A DNA stretch of 64,000 bases from Nesterenkonia xinjiangensis (lineage in GTDB: Bacteria > Actinomycetota > Actinomycetes > Actinomycetales > Micrococcaceae). The stretch is taken from contig NZ_JACCFY010000001.1 in NCBI RefSeq assembly GCF_013410745.1, positions 1,922,001 to 1,986,000 of the forward strand. The letters are read 5' to 3'. Both the position numbers and the translations under genes were made by a program. The notes beneath the pieces were generated by a model. It did not search any database. It had not been told where the DNA came from and saw only the letters and a list, made by a program, of their open reading frames with translations. The number at the start of each line of letters is the position of its first letter. Within the stretch, counting starts at the first letter, position 1. Shown in pieces: positions 42,106 to 51,183 of this stretch.

Positions 42106-42204
42106 GCAACACATCCCTGCGGACCAGGGACAGTAGAGTCGGCAAAGAGCCCGCGTCACTCCACCCGTGGGGCTGCCCTGTGAACGCCGGACCGGAAGAA
42201 GCAC

Positions 42205-43218
42205 ATGGACCTCACATCCACTCGTAAGCACCTGAAGTCTCTGGGCATCGCCCACGGTCTGACCAATGCACTCATCGCCCAGGAGGCTCTCGCCCGGGAC
42301 ATTGAGATCGCGCCGGATGAGAAGAGCAGACTGACCATGCGGTGGAAGGGCCGGCGCATCTGGTTCGACGCCGCCCGGTCCAACATCAACAACTCGCTGG
42401 CCCGCCGCTGCACGTTGCACAAGGACGTCGCGAGCCGTCTGCTCCGCACCTACGATGTCCCGGCGCCGCACAACGCCGTGTTCTCAGCCAGGGATGTTGA
42501 GCTGGCCTGGCAATGGGCCGAGCCCCGCCTGCCGGTGGTCATCAAGCCCAGCGACGGAGGCGAAGGCGAGCAGGTCCACCTGGACCTTCGTGACCGCGCC
42601 GCCTTCCGCGAGGCGTTCAGCGCCGTCGGCGCAGCTGCGGAGGGCGTACTGGTGGAGGAGTTCGTGCCCGGCGTGGAGCACCGTGTGCTCCTGGTGCATG
42701 GCAAGGTGGTGGCCGCCACGCGACGCATCCCGGCTCATGTCGACGGTGACGGGGAACACACGGTGGCCGACCTCGTGGCGCACAAGAACATCGCCCGTGC
42801 GGTGTTGGAGAACCCGGTGCATTGGGACGTTCCGCTGGATGACATCAGCCGGTCGGTGATGGCTGAGCAGGGGTTCACGGAGAGCATGGTCCCTGCGGAG
42901 GGCCAGCGAGTCTGGATCCGCCGCAACTCGAACATCCACAGTGGGGGTGACGCCATGGACGCCACTGATGACCTGACTGCAGAGGAGGTCGACATGGCGG
43001 AGAAGGTCGTGCGGGCGATCCCGGGCCTCCGACTGGTGGGGCTCGACATGCTGCTGCCCCGCGACGGCGAAGGGGACGCCCCTCGCGTGCTTGAGGTCAA
43101 CTCCAGTCCGATGCTCTCCGGCCACCATTTTCCCTGGATCGGGAAGCCACGCGACGCCGCGGGCGCGCTTCTCTCGGGCATGTACCCCGACTCTCCGGCC
43201 CGCCGTCGTACCGTGTAG
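42205..43218 (+). CDS. Stand-alone ATP-grasp ligase (cyanophycin synthetase/GshF-like)
   Basis: A 337-residue ATP-grasp enzyme resembling the central domain of cyanophycin synthetase and the ligase domain of GshF. The lysine strand reads LPVVIKPSDGGEGEQVHLDL. The hinge is VLVEEFVPGVEHRVLLVHGK with ATRRIPAHVDGDGEHTV, and the metal site is RVLEVNSSPMLSGHHFPW. No Mur-ligase-like domain follows, as would be needed for cyanophycin synthesis. It likely joins an amino acid or peptide to a carboxylate. No biosynthetic partners flank it. Confidence 0.82.
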   Translation: MDLTSTRKHLKSLGIAHGLTNALIAQEALARDIEIAPDEKSRLTMRWKGRRIWFDAARSNINNSLARRCTLHKDVASRLLRTYDVPAPHNAVFSARDVELAWQWAEPRLPVVIKPSDGGEGEQVHLDLRDRAAFREAFSAVGAAAEGVLVEEFVPGVEHRVLLVHGKVVAATRRIPAHVDGDGEHTVADLVAHKNIARAVLENPVHWDVPLDDISRSVMAEQGFTESMVPAEGQRVWIRRNSNIHSGGDAMDATDDLTAEEVDMAEKVVRAIPGLRLVGLDMLLPRDGEGDAPRVLEVNSSPMLSGHHFPWIGKPRDAAGALLSGMYPDSPARRRTV

Positions 43219-43355
43219 ACTGTCCTGCTGGCCTGGACGGCCTCACACCGTCCGGTCCGGCAATTTCCGTCAAGTTGTGTATCTACCTGGTGGCGCTCGT
43301 CGAGCAGCGCGCCAAGGCGGCACTGCATCAGTGAGTGCGCTGCAGGAGGTGCGTG

Positions 43356-44624
43356 ATGATGACAACTCTCGAATCCGACCGCCAGGACGGGCCCCGCCCA
43401 GGGCTCCACGATGACGGCCCCAGCCTGTTCCGTGCGGCCGGCCCGTCGTACTTCCCCGTGGCGCTCATCGCGCGCTTCCCCTACGCGATGATCGTCGTCG
43501 GGGTGCTGACACTGGTGGTCTCCGCCCGTGGCTCGCTGGGGCTGGGCGGGCTGACCTCCGCCATGGTGGGGCTGGGTGCGGTGCTGTGCGCCCCGCTCGT
43601 CGGCGCTGCCGCGGACCGGTGGGGGCAGCGGGTCGTGATCCTCTGCGCCGGGCTGGCCAGCACGGTCACGCTGCTGGTGATGGCCTGGGTCGCCTATTCC
43701 CCGCTGCCGGACTATGCCGTGCTGATCTCCGCGCTGCTCATCGGCGCGACCACCCCGCAGATCCCGCCGATGTCTCGTACCAGACTGGTCGGGATCATTC
43801 TGCGGCGACTTCCGATCGCCCGGCAGAACCGGACCCTGAGCCGCACCATGGCCTATGAGTCGGCGGCGGACGAGGTGACCTTCGTCTTCGGTCCGATGAT
43901 CGTGGGCATCCTCGCCGCGATGATCAACCCCGCCGCTCCTGTGGTGGGAGCGGCGCTGCTGACTCTGGTCTTCGTGACCTCCTTCGCCCTGCATCGCAGC
44001 GTGCAGGCGGTGCGTCCGGTCCAGGGCGAGCGCGCGCTCGCCGCCCCGGTGCGTGACCTGTTCCGCGGCTCGCTGCTGACCGTGCTCGTCGGGGCGCTGG
44101 GCATCGGACTGTTCTTCGGTGCGGTGCTGACCTCGTTGACCTCCTTCATGTCCGACGCCGGCCAGGGCGAGAGCGCCGGACTGGTCTACGGGGTCATGGG
44201 CATCGGTTCGGCCGCGTTCGCGCTGGGGTCGGGGCTCTTCCCGGAGCGGTTCTCGCTGCGGGCGCGCTGGCTGGTCTTCGCCGGGCTGATGCTGGCCGGC
44301 ACCCTCATGCTGCCCTTCGTCACCGGTCTCGGCGGCATGCTCGCGGTGCTGGGGCTGATCGGCATCGGCCTGGGCCCCACTCTGGTGACGGTGTTCAGCC
44401 TGGTCTCGGCGCGCAGCCCCCGCGGACGAGCCGCCACGGCGATGACCGTGGCGACCACCGGCATCGTGGTCGGTCAGTCGGCGTCCTCGGCGCTGGTCGG
44501 TCAGGTCGGCGAGCACCTGGGAACCGGGGTCGCGCTCGTGGCGCCGATGCTCGCAGCCGCGGTGGTGCTGGGGGCAGGGACGGTCAACTGGCGGATGGCC
44601 GCCTCCGAGACCATCACCCGCTGA
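43356..44624 (+). CDS. MFS transporter
   Basis: A 422-residue major facilitator protein with about twelve helices; motif A is seen in VGAAADRWGQRVVILCAG. The central loop includes RSVQAVRPVQGERALAAP. The ATG at 43356 is chosen for the AGGAGG seven bases upstream. It probably exports a drug-like compound or metabolite, but the sequence does not indicate a substrate. It follows the ATP-grasp gene by 137 bp on the same strand; that spacer contains a GGACGG/CCGTCC hairpin (43235-43253), so a shared transcript is uncertain. Confidence 0.86.
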   Translation: MMTTLESDRQDGPRPGLHDDGPSLFRAAGPSYFPVALIARFPYAMIVVGVLTLVVSARGSLGLGGLTSAMVGLGAVLCAPLVGAAADRWGQRVVILCAGLASTVTLLVMAWVAYSPLPDYAVLISALLIGATTPQIPPMSRTRLVGIILRRLPIARQNRTLSRTMAYESAADEVTFVFGPMIVGILAAMINPAAPVVGAALLTLVFVTSFALHRSVQAVRPVQGERALAAPVRDLFRGSLLTVLVGALGIGLFFGAVLTSLTSFMSDAGQGESAGLVYGVMGIGSAAFALGSGLFPERFSLRARWLVFAGLMLAGTLMLPFVTGLGGMLAVLGLIGIGLGPTLVTVFSLVSARSPRGRAATAMTVATTGIVVGQSASSALVGQVGEHLGTGVALVAPMLAAAVVLGAGTVNWRMAASETITR

Positions 44625-44673
44625 GACTCTCACGCGCCGAGACCATCACCCGCTGCTCAGGCCGGGGCCGGGG

Positions 44674-45123
44674 TCAGCCTCCGGTGCGCAGGGATTTCAG
44701 GATCTTCATCGGGAAGCGGGAGTTGACGTTCGCGATGCCGGGGATAGCCATGACCTTCTCGGTGAGGAAGCGCTCGTACGCCTCGAGCCCCTCCACGGCG
44801 ATGCGCACGTGGTAGTCCGGTGATCCGAAGAGCCTGTGCAGCTCCAGGACCTCGTCGAAGGACTCCATGGTCTCCTCGAACTCGAGCACCACGGGCCGCC
44901 GGAAGCCCTCGAGGTCCACATCCAGCAGCACCTCGAAGTTCCGGCCGACGGCGGCGGGGTTGATCTCGGCCCGGTAGCCGAGGATGACGCCGTCGTGCTC
45001 CAGCCGCTGTACCCGTCGCAGGCAGGGCCCCGGGGTGAGGCCGATCTTCTCGGCGAGCTCGACGTTCGAGATCCTCCCGTTGTCCTCGAGCTCTGCGATG
45101 ATTGCGTGGTCCAGAGAGTCCAT
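44674..45123 (-). CDS. lrp: Lrp/AsnC-family regulator
   Basis: A 149-residue Lrp protein with an N-terminal helix-turn-helix (LDHAIIAELEDNGRISNVEL, GLTPGPCLRRVQRLEHDG) and a RAM effector domain (FEETMESFDEVLELHRLFGS, DYHVRIAVEG). It is divergent from the azlC/azlD (brnFE) genes, as in Corynebacterium glutamicum, where Lrp activates export of branched-chain amino acids and methionine. The symbol is given on that syntenic basis. Branched-chain amino acids or methionine are the expected effectors. Confidence 0.92.
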   Translation of the reverse strand: MDSLDHAIIAELEDNGRISNVELAEKIGLTPGPCLRRVQRLEHDGVILGYRAEINPAAVGRNFEVLLDVDLEGFRRPVVLEFEETMESFDEVLELHRLFGSPDYHVRIAVEGLEAYERFLTEKVMAIPGIANVNSRFPMKILKSLRTGG

Positions 45124-45155
45124 ACCTCAAGTGTTGCACGTCGGAGGGGTCAACC

Positions 45156-45169
45156 TGGCGTATTCGCCA
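45156..45169. promoter_or_regulatory. Palindrome in the lrp/brnFE spacer
   Basis: TGGCG-TATT-CGCCA is a perfect inverted repeat in the 80-bp divergent spacer, followed by a TATTCT -10-like hexamer (45173-45178) for the exporter genes. It is a plausible Lrp-binding site. Confidence 0.4.
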
Positions 45170-45203
45170 CCATATTCTGGGGCATTCCTGAAATCATCGG
45201 GGC

Positions 45204-45971
45204 ATGGAGAATCAACAGTGCTCGAGCCTGCGCCAGGCTCACTCGAATGCACGACGCCGGGAGGTCGCCCAGGGCTTGCGCGCCTCGCTCGCCGCCGGGT
45301 TGGGTCTCTTCCCCATCGGGGTGGCCCTGGGCATGCTCGTGGTCCAGTCCGGGCTGCCCTGGTGGGTGGCGCCGCTGCTCTCCGCGGTGGTCTTCACCGG
45401 GTCCCTGGAGCTGCTGCTGGTCGGGATGATCGCCTCGGTGACCCCGCTGGCCACCATCGCGCTGACCACTCTGCTCGTGAACTTCCGCCACGCCTTCTAT
45501 GCGGTGAGCTTCCCGCTGCGGGCCGTGCGTTCGCCGCTGGGGAAGGCCTACTCCATGCATGCCCTGGTCGACGAGGCCTATGCGGTCACGGCCTCGGACC
45601 CGGGGCGCTGGTCAGGGCGAAGCCTCCTGGCCCTGCAGATCGCTGTCCACTCCTACTGGATCGGGGGTGGGCTGGCCGGCGTCGCCGTGGCCCAGCTCAT
45701 GCCGCATCCGGTCCAGGGGCTGGAGTTCGCACTCTGCGCCCTGTTCATCACGCTGACGCTGGACAGCTGCCGCACGCGGGGTGACGTCCCCTCGCTGCTG
45801 CTGGGTGGGCTGAGCTTCACCGGGGCCCTGGTCCTGGTTCCGGAGCATGGCCTGCTGCTGGGGATGGTCGGTCTCCTCGGCGGGCTGGTGGTGCGTCACC
45901 TGGTGAGACGGAGTCTCGGCCGCGGCTCCGCCGCCCGGGCATCTCGTGAGAGGGAGGCCCTCCATGCCTGA
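45204..45971 (+). CDS. brnF: AzlC/BrnF branched-chain amino-acid exporter, large subunit
   Basis: A 255-residue AzlC-family membrane protein with the signature region SAVVFTGSLELLLVGM and LVNFRHAFYAVSFPL and six to seven membrane helices. With AzlD/BrnE it exports branched-chain amino acids and methionine. The gene overlaps the small subunit gene by eight bases and is divergent from lrp. No strong ribosome site precedes the ATG at 45204. A basic tail (VRRSLGRGSAARASRERE) is unusually long. Confidence 0.92.
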   Translation: MENQQCSSLRQAHSNARRREVAQGLRASLAAGLGLFPIGVALGMLVVQSGLPWWVAPLLSAVVFTGSLELLLVGMIASVTPLATIALTTLLVNFRHAFYAVSFPLRAVRSPLGKAYSMHALVDEAYAVTASDPGRWSGRSLLALQIAVHSYWIGGGLAGVAVAQLMPHPVQGLEFALCALFITLTLDSCRTRGDVPSLLLGGLSFTGALVLVPEHGLLLGMVGLLGGLVVRHLVRRSLGRGSAARASREREALHA

Positions 45972-46290
45972 GGTCGGCTACATCCTCATGGCCGTGGGGG
46001 TGGTCTTTGCGGTCACCTTCACGCTGCGCGCTCTGCCCTTCGCTCTGCTGGCCCCGCTGCGTGAGTCGGTGTTCCTGCGGTCCCTGGGGTGGTGGATGCC
46101 CGCCGGGGTGATGGTGATCCTCGCCGGAGTGACGCTGCAGAAGTCAGCGGGGGAGTCGTGGGAGCACCTGCCGCATGCGCTGGTGGCCGGGGCGGTCACC
46201 GTGGGAGTGCATCTGGGGTGCGGGCGGAACACGCTGGTGAGCGTCGGTGCGGGCACGGCGACCTTCGTCGGGCTGGTCGCCACGTTCTGA
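45964..46290 (+). CDS. brnE: AzlD/BrnE branched-chain amino-acid exporter, small subunit
   Basis: A 108-residue AzlD-family protein with four hydrophobic segments (YILMAVGVVFAVTFTLRALPF, WWMPAGVMVILAGV, ALVAGAVTVGVHL and a final helix). It is the obligatory partner of AzlC/BrnF. The ATG at 45964 follows GAGAGGGAGG, and the gene overlaps the end of brnF, which indicates translational coupling. It converges on a GntR gene with only ~40 bp between them. Confidence 0.92.
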   Translation: MPEVGYILMAVGVVFAVTFTLRALPFALLAPLRESVFLRSLGWWMPAGVMVILAGVTLQKSAGESWEHLPHALVAGAVTVGVHLGCGRNTLVSVGAGTATFVGLVATF

Positions 46291-46328
46291 CCGGCGGGTC
46301 AGAGCTCTCCGGCTCAGGGTGCCCGGTG

Positions 46329-47087
46329 TCAGCCGGCGGGCTGGGCCCGGCCGGCGTGGGGCCCCTCTGGAGTGCCTTCGCCGGTGCGGATGATGTCCAG
46401 GAGGTCGGCCAGGAGTCGGGAGAAGCGTGTCGCTGCGGCGCTGCGGGCCTCCTCGGCCGCGGCCCGGCTCTCGGCGGCGTCCATGGCGTCCAGGTGGTGG
46501 ACGACGTCGTCCAGCGCCTCCGCCCAGGTGGGCAGCAGCGGTTCCACCGGATACTGCCGGAACATGCTCAGGGTGCGTCGCAGCGTGGGGATGGCAATCC
46601 TGATCAGTTCGGTGTGGCCTGTGGCGCGGATCAGCGTGGTGGCGAACGCGCGGTAGGCGGGTTCAGCCGCGTCACGCGTGACCGAGCGGCAGGCCCGGGC
46701 CATATGGCGTGCCGCCGCGGAGACCTCGCTGACCGGGGACTGCTCGGGCGAGCTCAGGGGAAGTCGTTCCAGGGCCCCGAGCAGGAGCAAACCCAGGAGG
46801 TCGCTGAGCTCTTCGGCCTGCCGCTGGGTCAGCACGGCCACGCGGCGACGCTTGTTGGGCAGCGCCTCGATGAGACCTTCGGCCATCAACGTGGCCACCG
46901 ATTCGCGCACCGGTGTGATGCTCACACCCAGCCGTGCGGCCAGCTCGGCGTCGCGCATCGGCGTCCCCGGTGGGAGTTCGCCGGAGAGGATCTCCTGGCG
47001 CAGACGCTGGGCCACAGCCTCTCCCCTGGTCATCGGCGCGGTGAATTCCACGGCGGATGAATCGTGTCCCGGAGAGTGGTGTGTCAT
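46329..47087 (-). CDS. GntR-family (FCD-type) transcriptional regulator
   Basis: A 252-residue GntR protein with the N-terminal winged helix (RGEAVAQRLRQEILSGELPP, LAARLGVSITPVRESVATLM) and an all-helical FCD-like ligand domain. The ATG at 47087 sits about 210 bp upstream of and divergent from fba. The frame continues far upstream through fba as an antisense artefact and is not included. Regulation of fba or of the amino-acid exporter is possible but not shown. Confidence 0.9.
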   Translation of the reverse strand: MTHHSPGHDSSAVEFTAPMTRGEAVAQRLRQEILSGELPPGTPMRDAELAARLGVSITPVRESVATLMAEGLIEALPNKRRRVAVLTQRQAEELSDLLGLLLLGALERLPLSSPEQSPVSEVSAAARHMARACRSVTRDAAEPAYRAFATTLIRATGHTELIRIAIPTLRRTLSMFRQYPVEPLLPTWAEALDDVVHHLDAMDAAESRAAAEEARSAAATRFSRLLADLLDIIRTGEGTPEGPHAGRAQPAG

Positions 47088-47222
47088 GGATCTCACTCTA
47101 TCCAGTCCGCCTCTGCGGGCGCCGAGAGAAGGTCTCATGGAGTCACTCTCCTGGCAGCGGGCACAGGGGTTTCCGGTGCGGGTAAAGCGATAAACCGAGA
47201 GGAACAGGGGTGACCGCCGCCT

Positions 47223-47249
47223 CGTCGGGGCCCGACGCGCGGCTAGGAT
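47223..47249 (+). promoter_or_regulatory. fba promoter with palindromic element
   Basis: CGTCGGG-G-CCCGACG (47223-47237) lies immediately upstream of a TAGGAT -10 hexamer (47244-47249), about 45 bases before the fba GTG. The palindrome covers the place of a -35 element, so a repressor or activator site is likely. Confidence 0.45.
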
Positions 47250-47294
47250 GGACCGCGAGACCTCTCCCGACACCCGACTCGAAGGAGTTCGCCT

Positions 47295-48317
47295 GTGGCC
47301 ATCGCAACCCCGGACAAGTACAACGAGATGATCGACGCCGCCAAGGCTGGCGGCTACGCGTTCCCCGCGGTCAACGTGACCAGCTCGCAGACCCTGAACG
47401 CGGCGATCCGCGGCTTCGCCGAGGCGGAGTCCGACGGCATCATCCAGGTCTCCACCGGTGGTGCCGCCTACTGGTCTGGCGCCAGCATCAAGGACATGGT
47501 CGCCGGTTCGCTGGGCTTCGCGGCCTTCGCGAAGCAGGTGGCGAAGAACTACGGGGTGAACATCGCCCTGCACACCGACCACTGCCCCAAGGACAAGCTG
47601 GACGGCTTCGTCCTGCCGCTGCTGGAGGCCTCCGAGGCTGAGGTGAAGGCCGGGCGCGACCCGATCTTCAACTCCCACATGTGGGACGGCTCCGCGGAGA
47701 CCTTGGAGGAGAACCTGCGCATCGCCGCTGAGCTCCTGCCCCGCTCCGCCGCTGCCAAGCAGATCCTCGAGGTCGAGATCGGCGCCGTCGGCGGCGAGGA
47801 GGACGGTGTGGAGAACGAGATCAACGAGAAGCTCTACTCCACCATCGAGGACGCCACCGCCACGGTCGAGGCCCTGGGCCTGGGCGAGAAGGGCCGCTAC
47901 ATCACGGCGCTGACCTTCGGAAACGTGCACGGGGTCTACAAGCCCGGCAACGTGAAGCTGCGCCCGGAGATCCTGAAGGACATCCAGGAGCAGACCTCGA
48001 AGAAGTACGGCAAGGAGAACCCGTTCGATCTGGTCTTCCACGGCGGCTCCGGCTCCACCGAGCAGGAGATCTCCGACGCCGTCTCCTACGGCGTGATCAA
48101 GATGAACATCGACACGGACACCCAGTACGCCTTCACCCGTCCGGTGGCCGGTCACATGCTCTCCAACTACGACGGCGTCCTGAAGGTCGACGGCGAGGTC
48201 GGGAACAAGAAGACCTATGACCCGCGCGTCTGGGGCGCCAAGGCCGAGGAGTCCATGGCCGCCCGCATCGTGGAGGCCTCCCAGCGCCTCGGCTCGGCCG
48301 GCCGGACCATCTCCTGA
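47295..48317 (+). CDS. fba: Class II fructose-bisphosphate aldolase
   Basis: A 340-residue zinc-dependent aldolase that splits fructose 1,6-bisphosphate into dihydroxyacetone phosphate and glyceraldehyde 3-phosphate in glycolysis. The zinc and catalytic residues are in LHTDHCPKDKLDG, LEVEIGAVGGEEDG, FGNVHGVYKPG and VFHGGSGSTEQEI. GAAGGAG precedes the GTG start. A strong hairpin terminator follows. In many actinobacteria fba, a DUF3151 gene and purA lie close together; here they are the same set separated by accessory genes. Confidence 0.97.
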   Translation: MAIATPDKYNEMIDAAKAGGYAFPAVNVTSSQTLNAAIRGFAEAESDGIIQVSTGGAAYWSGASIKDMVAGSLGFAAFAKQVAKNYGVNIALHTDHCPKDKLDGFVLPLLEASEAEVKAGRDPIFNSHMWDGSAETLEENLRIAAELLPRSAAAKQILEVEIGAVGGEEDGVENEINEKLYSTIEDATATVEALGLGEKGRYITALTFGNVHGVYKPGNVKLRPEILKDIQEQTSKKYGKENPFDLVFHGGSGSTEQEISDAVSYGVIKMNIDTDTQYAFTRPVAGHMLSNYDGVLKVDGEVGNKKTYDPRVWGAKAEESMAARIVEASQRLGSAGRTIS

Positions 48318-48352
48318 TCCGCTGAGCGTCCCCGGACCTTCCGGGTCTGCAT

Positions 48353-48385
48353 GAAGGCCCGTCACTCGGAGAGTGGCGGGCCTTC
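48353..48385. terminator. Bidirectional terminator between fba and a LysR gene
   Basis: A 15-bp stem (GAAGGCCCG + T + CACTC paired with GAGTG + G + CGGGCCTTC, one G-T pair) closes on a GGA loop. There is no long T-tract. It lies between convergent genes. Confidence 0.8.
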
Positions 48386-48424
48386 GCGCGTGCCGAGGGT
48401 CTGACGCCGGCGGTGCCGGGCGGC

Positions 48425-49402
48425 TCAGATCCGGCGGCGCAGGGCGGCGATGAGTTCGTCCAGGCGTGCGGTGCCGGTCCAACTCTCCGGGTGGACGGCG
48501 GTGATCTCGCGCGGGGCCAGGTGCGGGAGCTCGACGACGTCGATCCGGTCGGCATAGCCGGCCGCCCCAGGGGTGCGCAGCGCGAGGCGAGGGATGAGTG
48601 CCACGCCGAGCCCGTGGGCGACGAGCGCCTGGATGGCCTGGGGATCGTCGGTGACGTGACGGATGCGCGGAGTGAAGCCGGCCTCGCTGCAGACCTGCGT
48701 CAGGTGTTGGGTGCATCGCTGGCAGCCGGCCACCCACGGCAGGTCGGCGGCGTCGGCGAGTTCGAGGATGTCGTGGTCCAGCCCCCAGCGGCGAGGGAGG
48801 ATGAGCCGGTGTCGGTCCCTTCCGAGGGTGACCGCGCGATGCCCGGAGGGGATCGGTTCGCCGTTCTCGTGGCGGAAGATCAGGGCGACGTCGACCCGGC
48901 CCCGGCGCAGCAGGTCCAGGGCCTCGGGAGGCTCATGTTCGAGGACCTCGAAGCCGCCTCCGCCGCTGGAGGCGAGCTGCTCCAGCGACTGGGCCAGCGC
49001 TCCGCCGACCAGGGAGGGGAAGGCCGCGATGCGCAGGGTCTGGTCCGTGGTGCTCGCCGCCGAGCGCAGGTCCTCCAGCGCGGCGCGGGCCTGGGTGCGG
49101 ATGGCCTCGGCGCGGCCGAGCATGATGCGCCCAGCTGGGGTGGGGACCACGCCGCGGGTGGTGCGGGTGAGCAGCCGGGTGCCGAGCGAGCGTTCCAGGG
49201 CGGAGAGCTGCTGGGAGACCGCGGGCTGTGACCAGCCGAGCTCGTGGGCTGCGGCGCTGAGGCTTCCGGCGGCCACGGCACGTTCGAAGAGCAGGAGCTT
49301 GCGGAGATCCAGCTTCTCCTCCTCACCCCGGCGGGGCGGGTCGAGGGCGAGCAGGCCGTCGTCGTCCGCGTTCCGGGGAGGATTCACCTCTGCAGCATCC
49401 AT
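48425..49402 (-). CDS. LysR-family regulator, divergent from a racemase gene
   Basis: A 325-residue LysR-type regulator. The helix-turn-helix reads KLLLFERAVAAGSLSAAAHE and WSQPAVSQQLSALERSLGTR. The effector domain contains a cysteine pair CQRCTQHL. The exact start is uncertain; the ATG at 49402 is given, but the first ~30 residues are low-complexity. It is divergent from the Asp/Glu racemase gene across about 150 bp and probably controls it. Confidence 0.87.
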   Translation of the reverse strand: MDAAEVNPPRNADDDGLLALDPPRRGEEEKLDLRKLLLFERAVAAGSLSAAAHELGWSQPAVSQQLSALERSLGTRLLTRTTRGVVPTPAGRIMLGRAEAIRTQARAALEDLRSAASTTDQTLRIAAFPSLVGGALAQSLEQLASSGGGGFEVLEHEPPEALDLLRRGRVDVALIFRHENGEPIPSGHRAVTLGRDRHRLILPRRWGLDHDILELADAADLPWVAGCQRCTQHLTQVCSEAGFTPRIRHVTDDPQAIQALVAHGLGVALIPRLALRTPGAAGYADRIDVVELPHLAPREITAVHPESWTGTARLDELIAALRRRI

Positions 49403-49556
49403 AAGCACAGATTATGACAGGGGGCATCGAAGCTGGGTCTACCGGTCGCAGATCATAGATTCCATGATGGTCCGGGAGGGGCAAAGGGCGAACCTGCGGT
49501 CGCAGGGTCCGCAGCGCAGACTCCGACGTATCTCATCCCCAGAGAGGACACACATC

Positions 49557-50315
49557 ATGCACAGGATCGGGCTGCTCGGCGGGATGAGCTGGCACTCCAC
49601 CGAGCAGTACTACCGCCGGATCAACACCGCCGTCGCGCACGCGAAGGGCGGGCACTCCAGCGCCCCGCTGCTCATCGACTCGGCGGACTTCGCCGAGATC
49701 CGCGCCTTCCAGATCGCAGAGGACTGGCCTGCCGCCGGGGAGGCGCTCGCGGACTCCGCCCGACGTCTGGTGGCCGGCGGCGCCGAGGCCCTCGCCATCG
49801 CCACGAACCTGATGCACAAGGTCGCCCCCGCGGTGGAGGCCGCCGTGGAGGTCCCGCTGCTGCACATCGGCGACGCGATCGCCGACCAGGCTCACCGGCA
49901 GGGCGCCACCACTCTAGGGGTCCTCGGCACCGCACCCACCATGCTCGACACCTTCTATCGGGCCCGGCTCGAGGCGCACGGCATCGACGTCCTCGTCCCG
50001 GACCCCGACACCTGCGCCCTCCTGCACCGTCGCATCTTCTCCGAACTCACCCTGGGCACCTTCACCGACTCCACTCGGGTGGAGTTCGCCGCCGCCATGG
50101 GTGACCTTCGTGAGCGCGGCGCCGACGCCGTCGTCCTGGGCTGCACCGAGATCGGGATCCTCGTCCCGCCGGCCTCGGCCCCGGTCCCCGCGCTGGACTC
50201 GGTGGATGCCCACGTCGCGGCGCTCACCCGCTTCTGCCTGCACAGCGACCTTCCTCTCGGCCCCGGTCCGCTCTCGGGCACGGCGTCCGGCGTGCCCGCA
50301 TCCGCCGCGGGCTAG
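49557..50315 (+). CDS. Aspartate/glutamate racemase family protein
   Basis: A 252-residue pseudo-dimeric racemase. It opens with IGLLGGMSWHSTEQYYR. The first active-site segment is IATNLMHKVA, where Thr takes the place of the first catalytic Cys, as in E. coli YgeA-type L-Asp/Glu-specific racemases. The second segment, VVLGCTEIGIL, keeps its Cys. It may convert L-Glu/L-Asp to D-forms or a related substrate. The ATG at 49557 follows AGAGAGGAC. It is regulated presumably by the divergent LysR protein. Confidence 0.88.
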   Translation: MHRIGLLGGMSWHSTEQYYRRINTAVAHAKGGHSSAPLLIDSADFAEIRAFQIAEDWPAAGEALADSARRLVAGGAEALAIATNLMHKVAPAVEAAVEVPLLHIGDAIADQAHRQGATTLGVLGTAPTMLDTFYRARLEAHGIDVLVPDPDTCALLHRRIFSELTLGTFTDSTRVEFAAAMGDLRERGADAVVLGCTEIGILVPPASAPVPALDSVDAHVAALTRFCLHSDLPLGPGPLSGTASGVPASAAG

Positions 50316-50325
50316 GCTGGAGCGC

Positions 50326-51183
50326 GTGACGACCCCCGGTTCCGCGCCCCGCACCCGACTGCTGCTCCTCGACTTCGACGGCACCGTCTGCCTCGGCGAT
50401 GATCCGGTGCTGGCCTATGCCGCCCGGGTGGACGCCATACTCACCGAGCGTGGTCAGCAGCCACTGATCCGCGACGCCGTCGCCCGCGCCTTCGCCGCGG
50501 ACGACCTGCTCGTCGAGGAGATCGCCTACGACGAGTACGGTGTCCCGCTCGGCGTGGAGCAGGAGCCCGGCCACCGGCTCGCCGCCGACGGGACGGCGCA
50601 CAGCGCTCACCCCGTCTCCTGGCCCGTGCAGGACGGCTACCAGCTGGTCCAGCTGCTCGCCCGGCAGGCGGGGCTCAGTGACGTCGAGGCGGGGCAGGCG
50701 TTCCTCGGTGGGCGCGAGGACCTCCTCGCCCGTGGGCTGGAGTCCACCGATGTCCATGCTCCGGACGGACTCGCCGAGCTCCTGGAGCAGGTGCGCCGCA
50801 CCGCCCTCGTCGTGCTGGTGACCAATTCTCCGGCCGGAGCCTTCGCCCCCTGGCTCCGAGCACTGGGCCTCACTGAGGCCTTCGATGCGGTGATCAACGA
50901 CGCCCGTAAGCCCTTCGGTATGCCCGAGGCGCTGCGTCTCGCCTGCGCGGTGGAGAGTCCTGAGAGGCCGATCGCTGCTGACCAGGTGCTCTCGGTGGGG
51001 GACATCTGGCGCAACGACCTCGCCCCGGTGGCCGCCCTCGGCGGCACCACCCTGCTGCTGGACCGGTTCGCCACCGGTCTCGGAGAGCCGGATCACCGAG
51101 CCCGGCGCGTCGCCGATGCCGTGGACATCATCGGCAGCTGGGCGGGCCAGGAGAGTCAGCTCCACGGTGGTGTGCCCGGCTGA
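50326..51183 (+). CDS. HAD-superfamily hydrolase
   Basis: A 285-residue haloacid-dehalogenase-type hydrolase with motif I LLLLDFDGTVCLG (nucleophile Asp in DFDGT), motif II VVLVTNSPAG, the lysine in DARKPFGMP and motif IV SVGDIWRNDLAP. It probably removes phosphate from a small metabolite. The GTG at 50326 lies seven bases after TAGGCT and has no Shine-Dalgarno, consistent with a leaderless mRNA. The upstream gene stops 10 bases earlier, so a promoter inside its end is implied. Confidence 0.88.
   Translation: MTTPGSAPRTRLLLLDFDGTVCLGDDPVLAYAARVDAILTERGQQPLIRDAVARAFAADDLLVEEIAYDEYGVPLGVEQEPGHRLAADGTAHSAHPVSWPVQDGYQLVQLLARQAGLSDVEAGQAFLGGREDLLARGLESTDVHAPDGLAELLEQVRRTALVVLVTNSPAGAFAPWLRALGLTEAFDAVINDARKPFGMPEALRLACAVESPERPIAADQVLSVGDIWRNDLAPVAALGGTTLLLDRFATGLGEPDHRARRVADAVDIIGSWAGQESQLHGGVPG

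Noticed and set aside
46329-48737. An 802-residue reverse-strand frame covering fba and the GntR gene
   Set aside because: Only the last 252 codons (GntR) are real. The rest lies antisense to the highly conserved fba gene.
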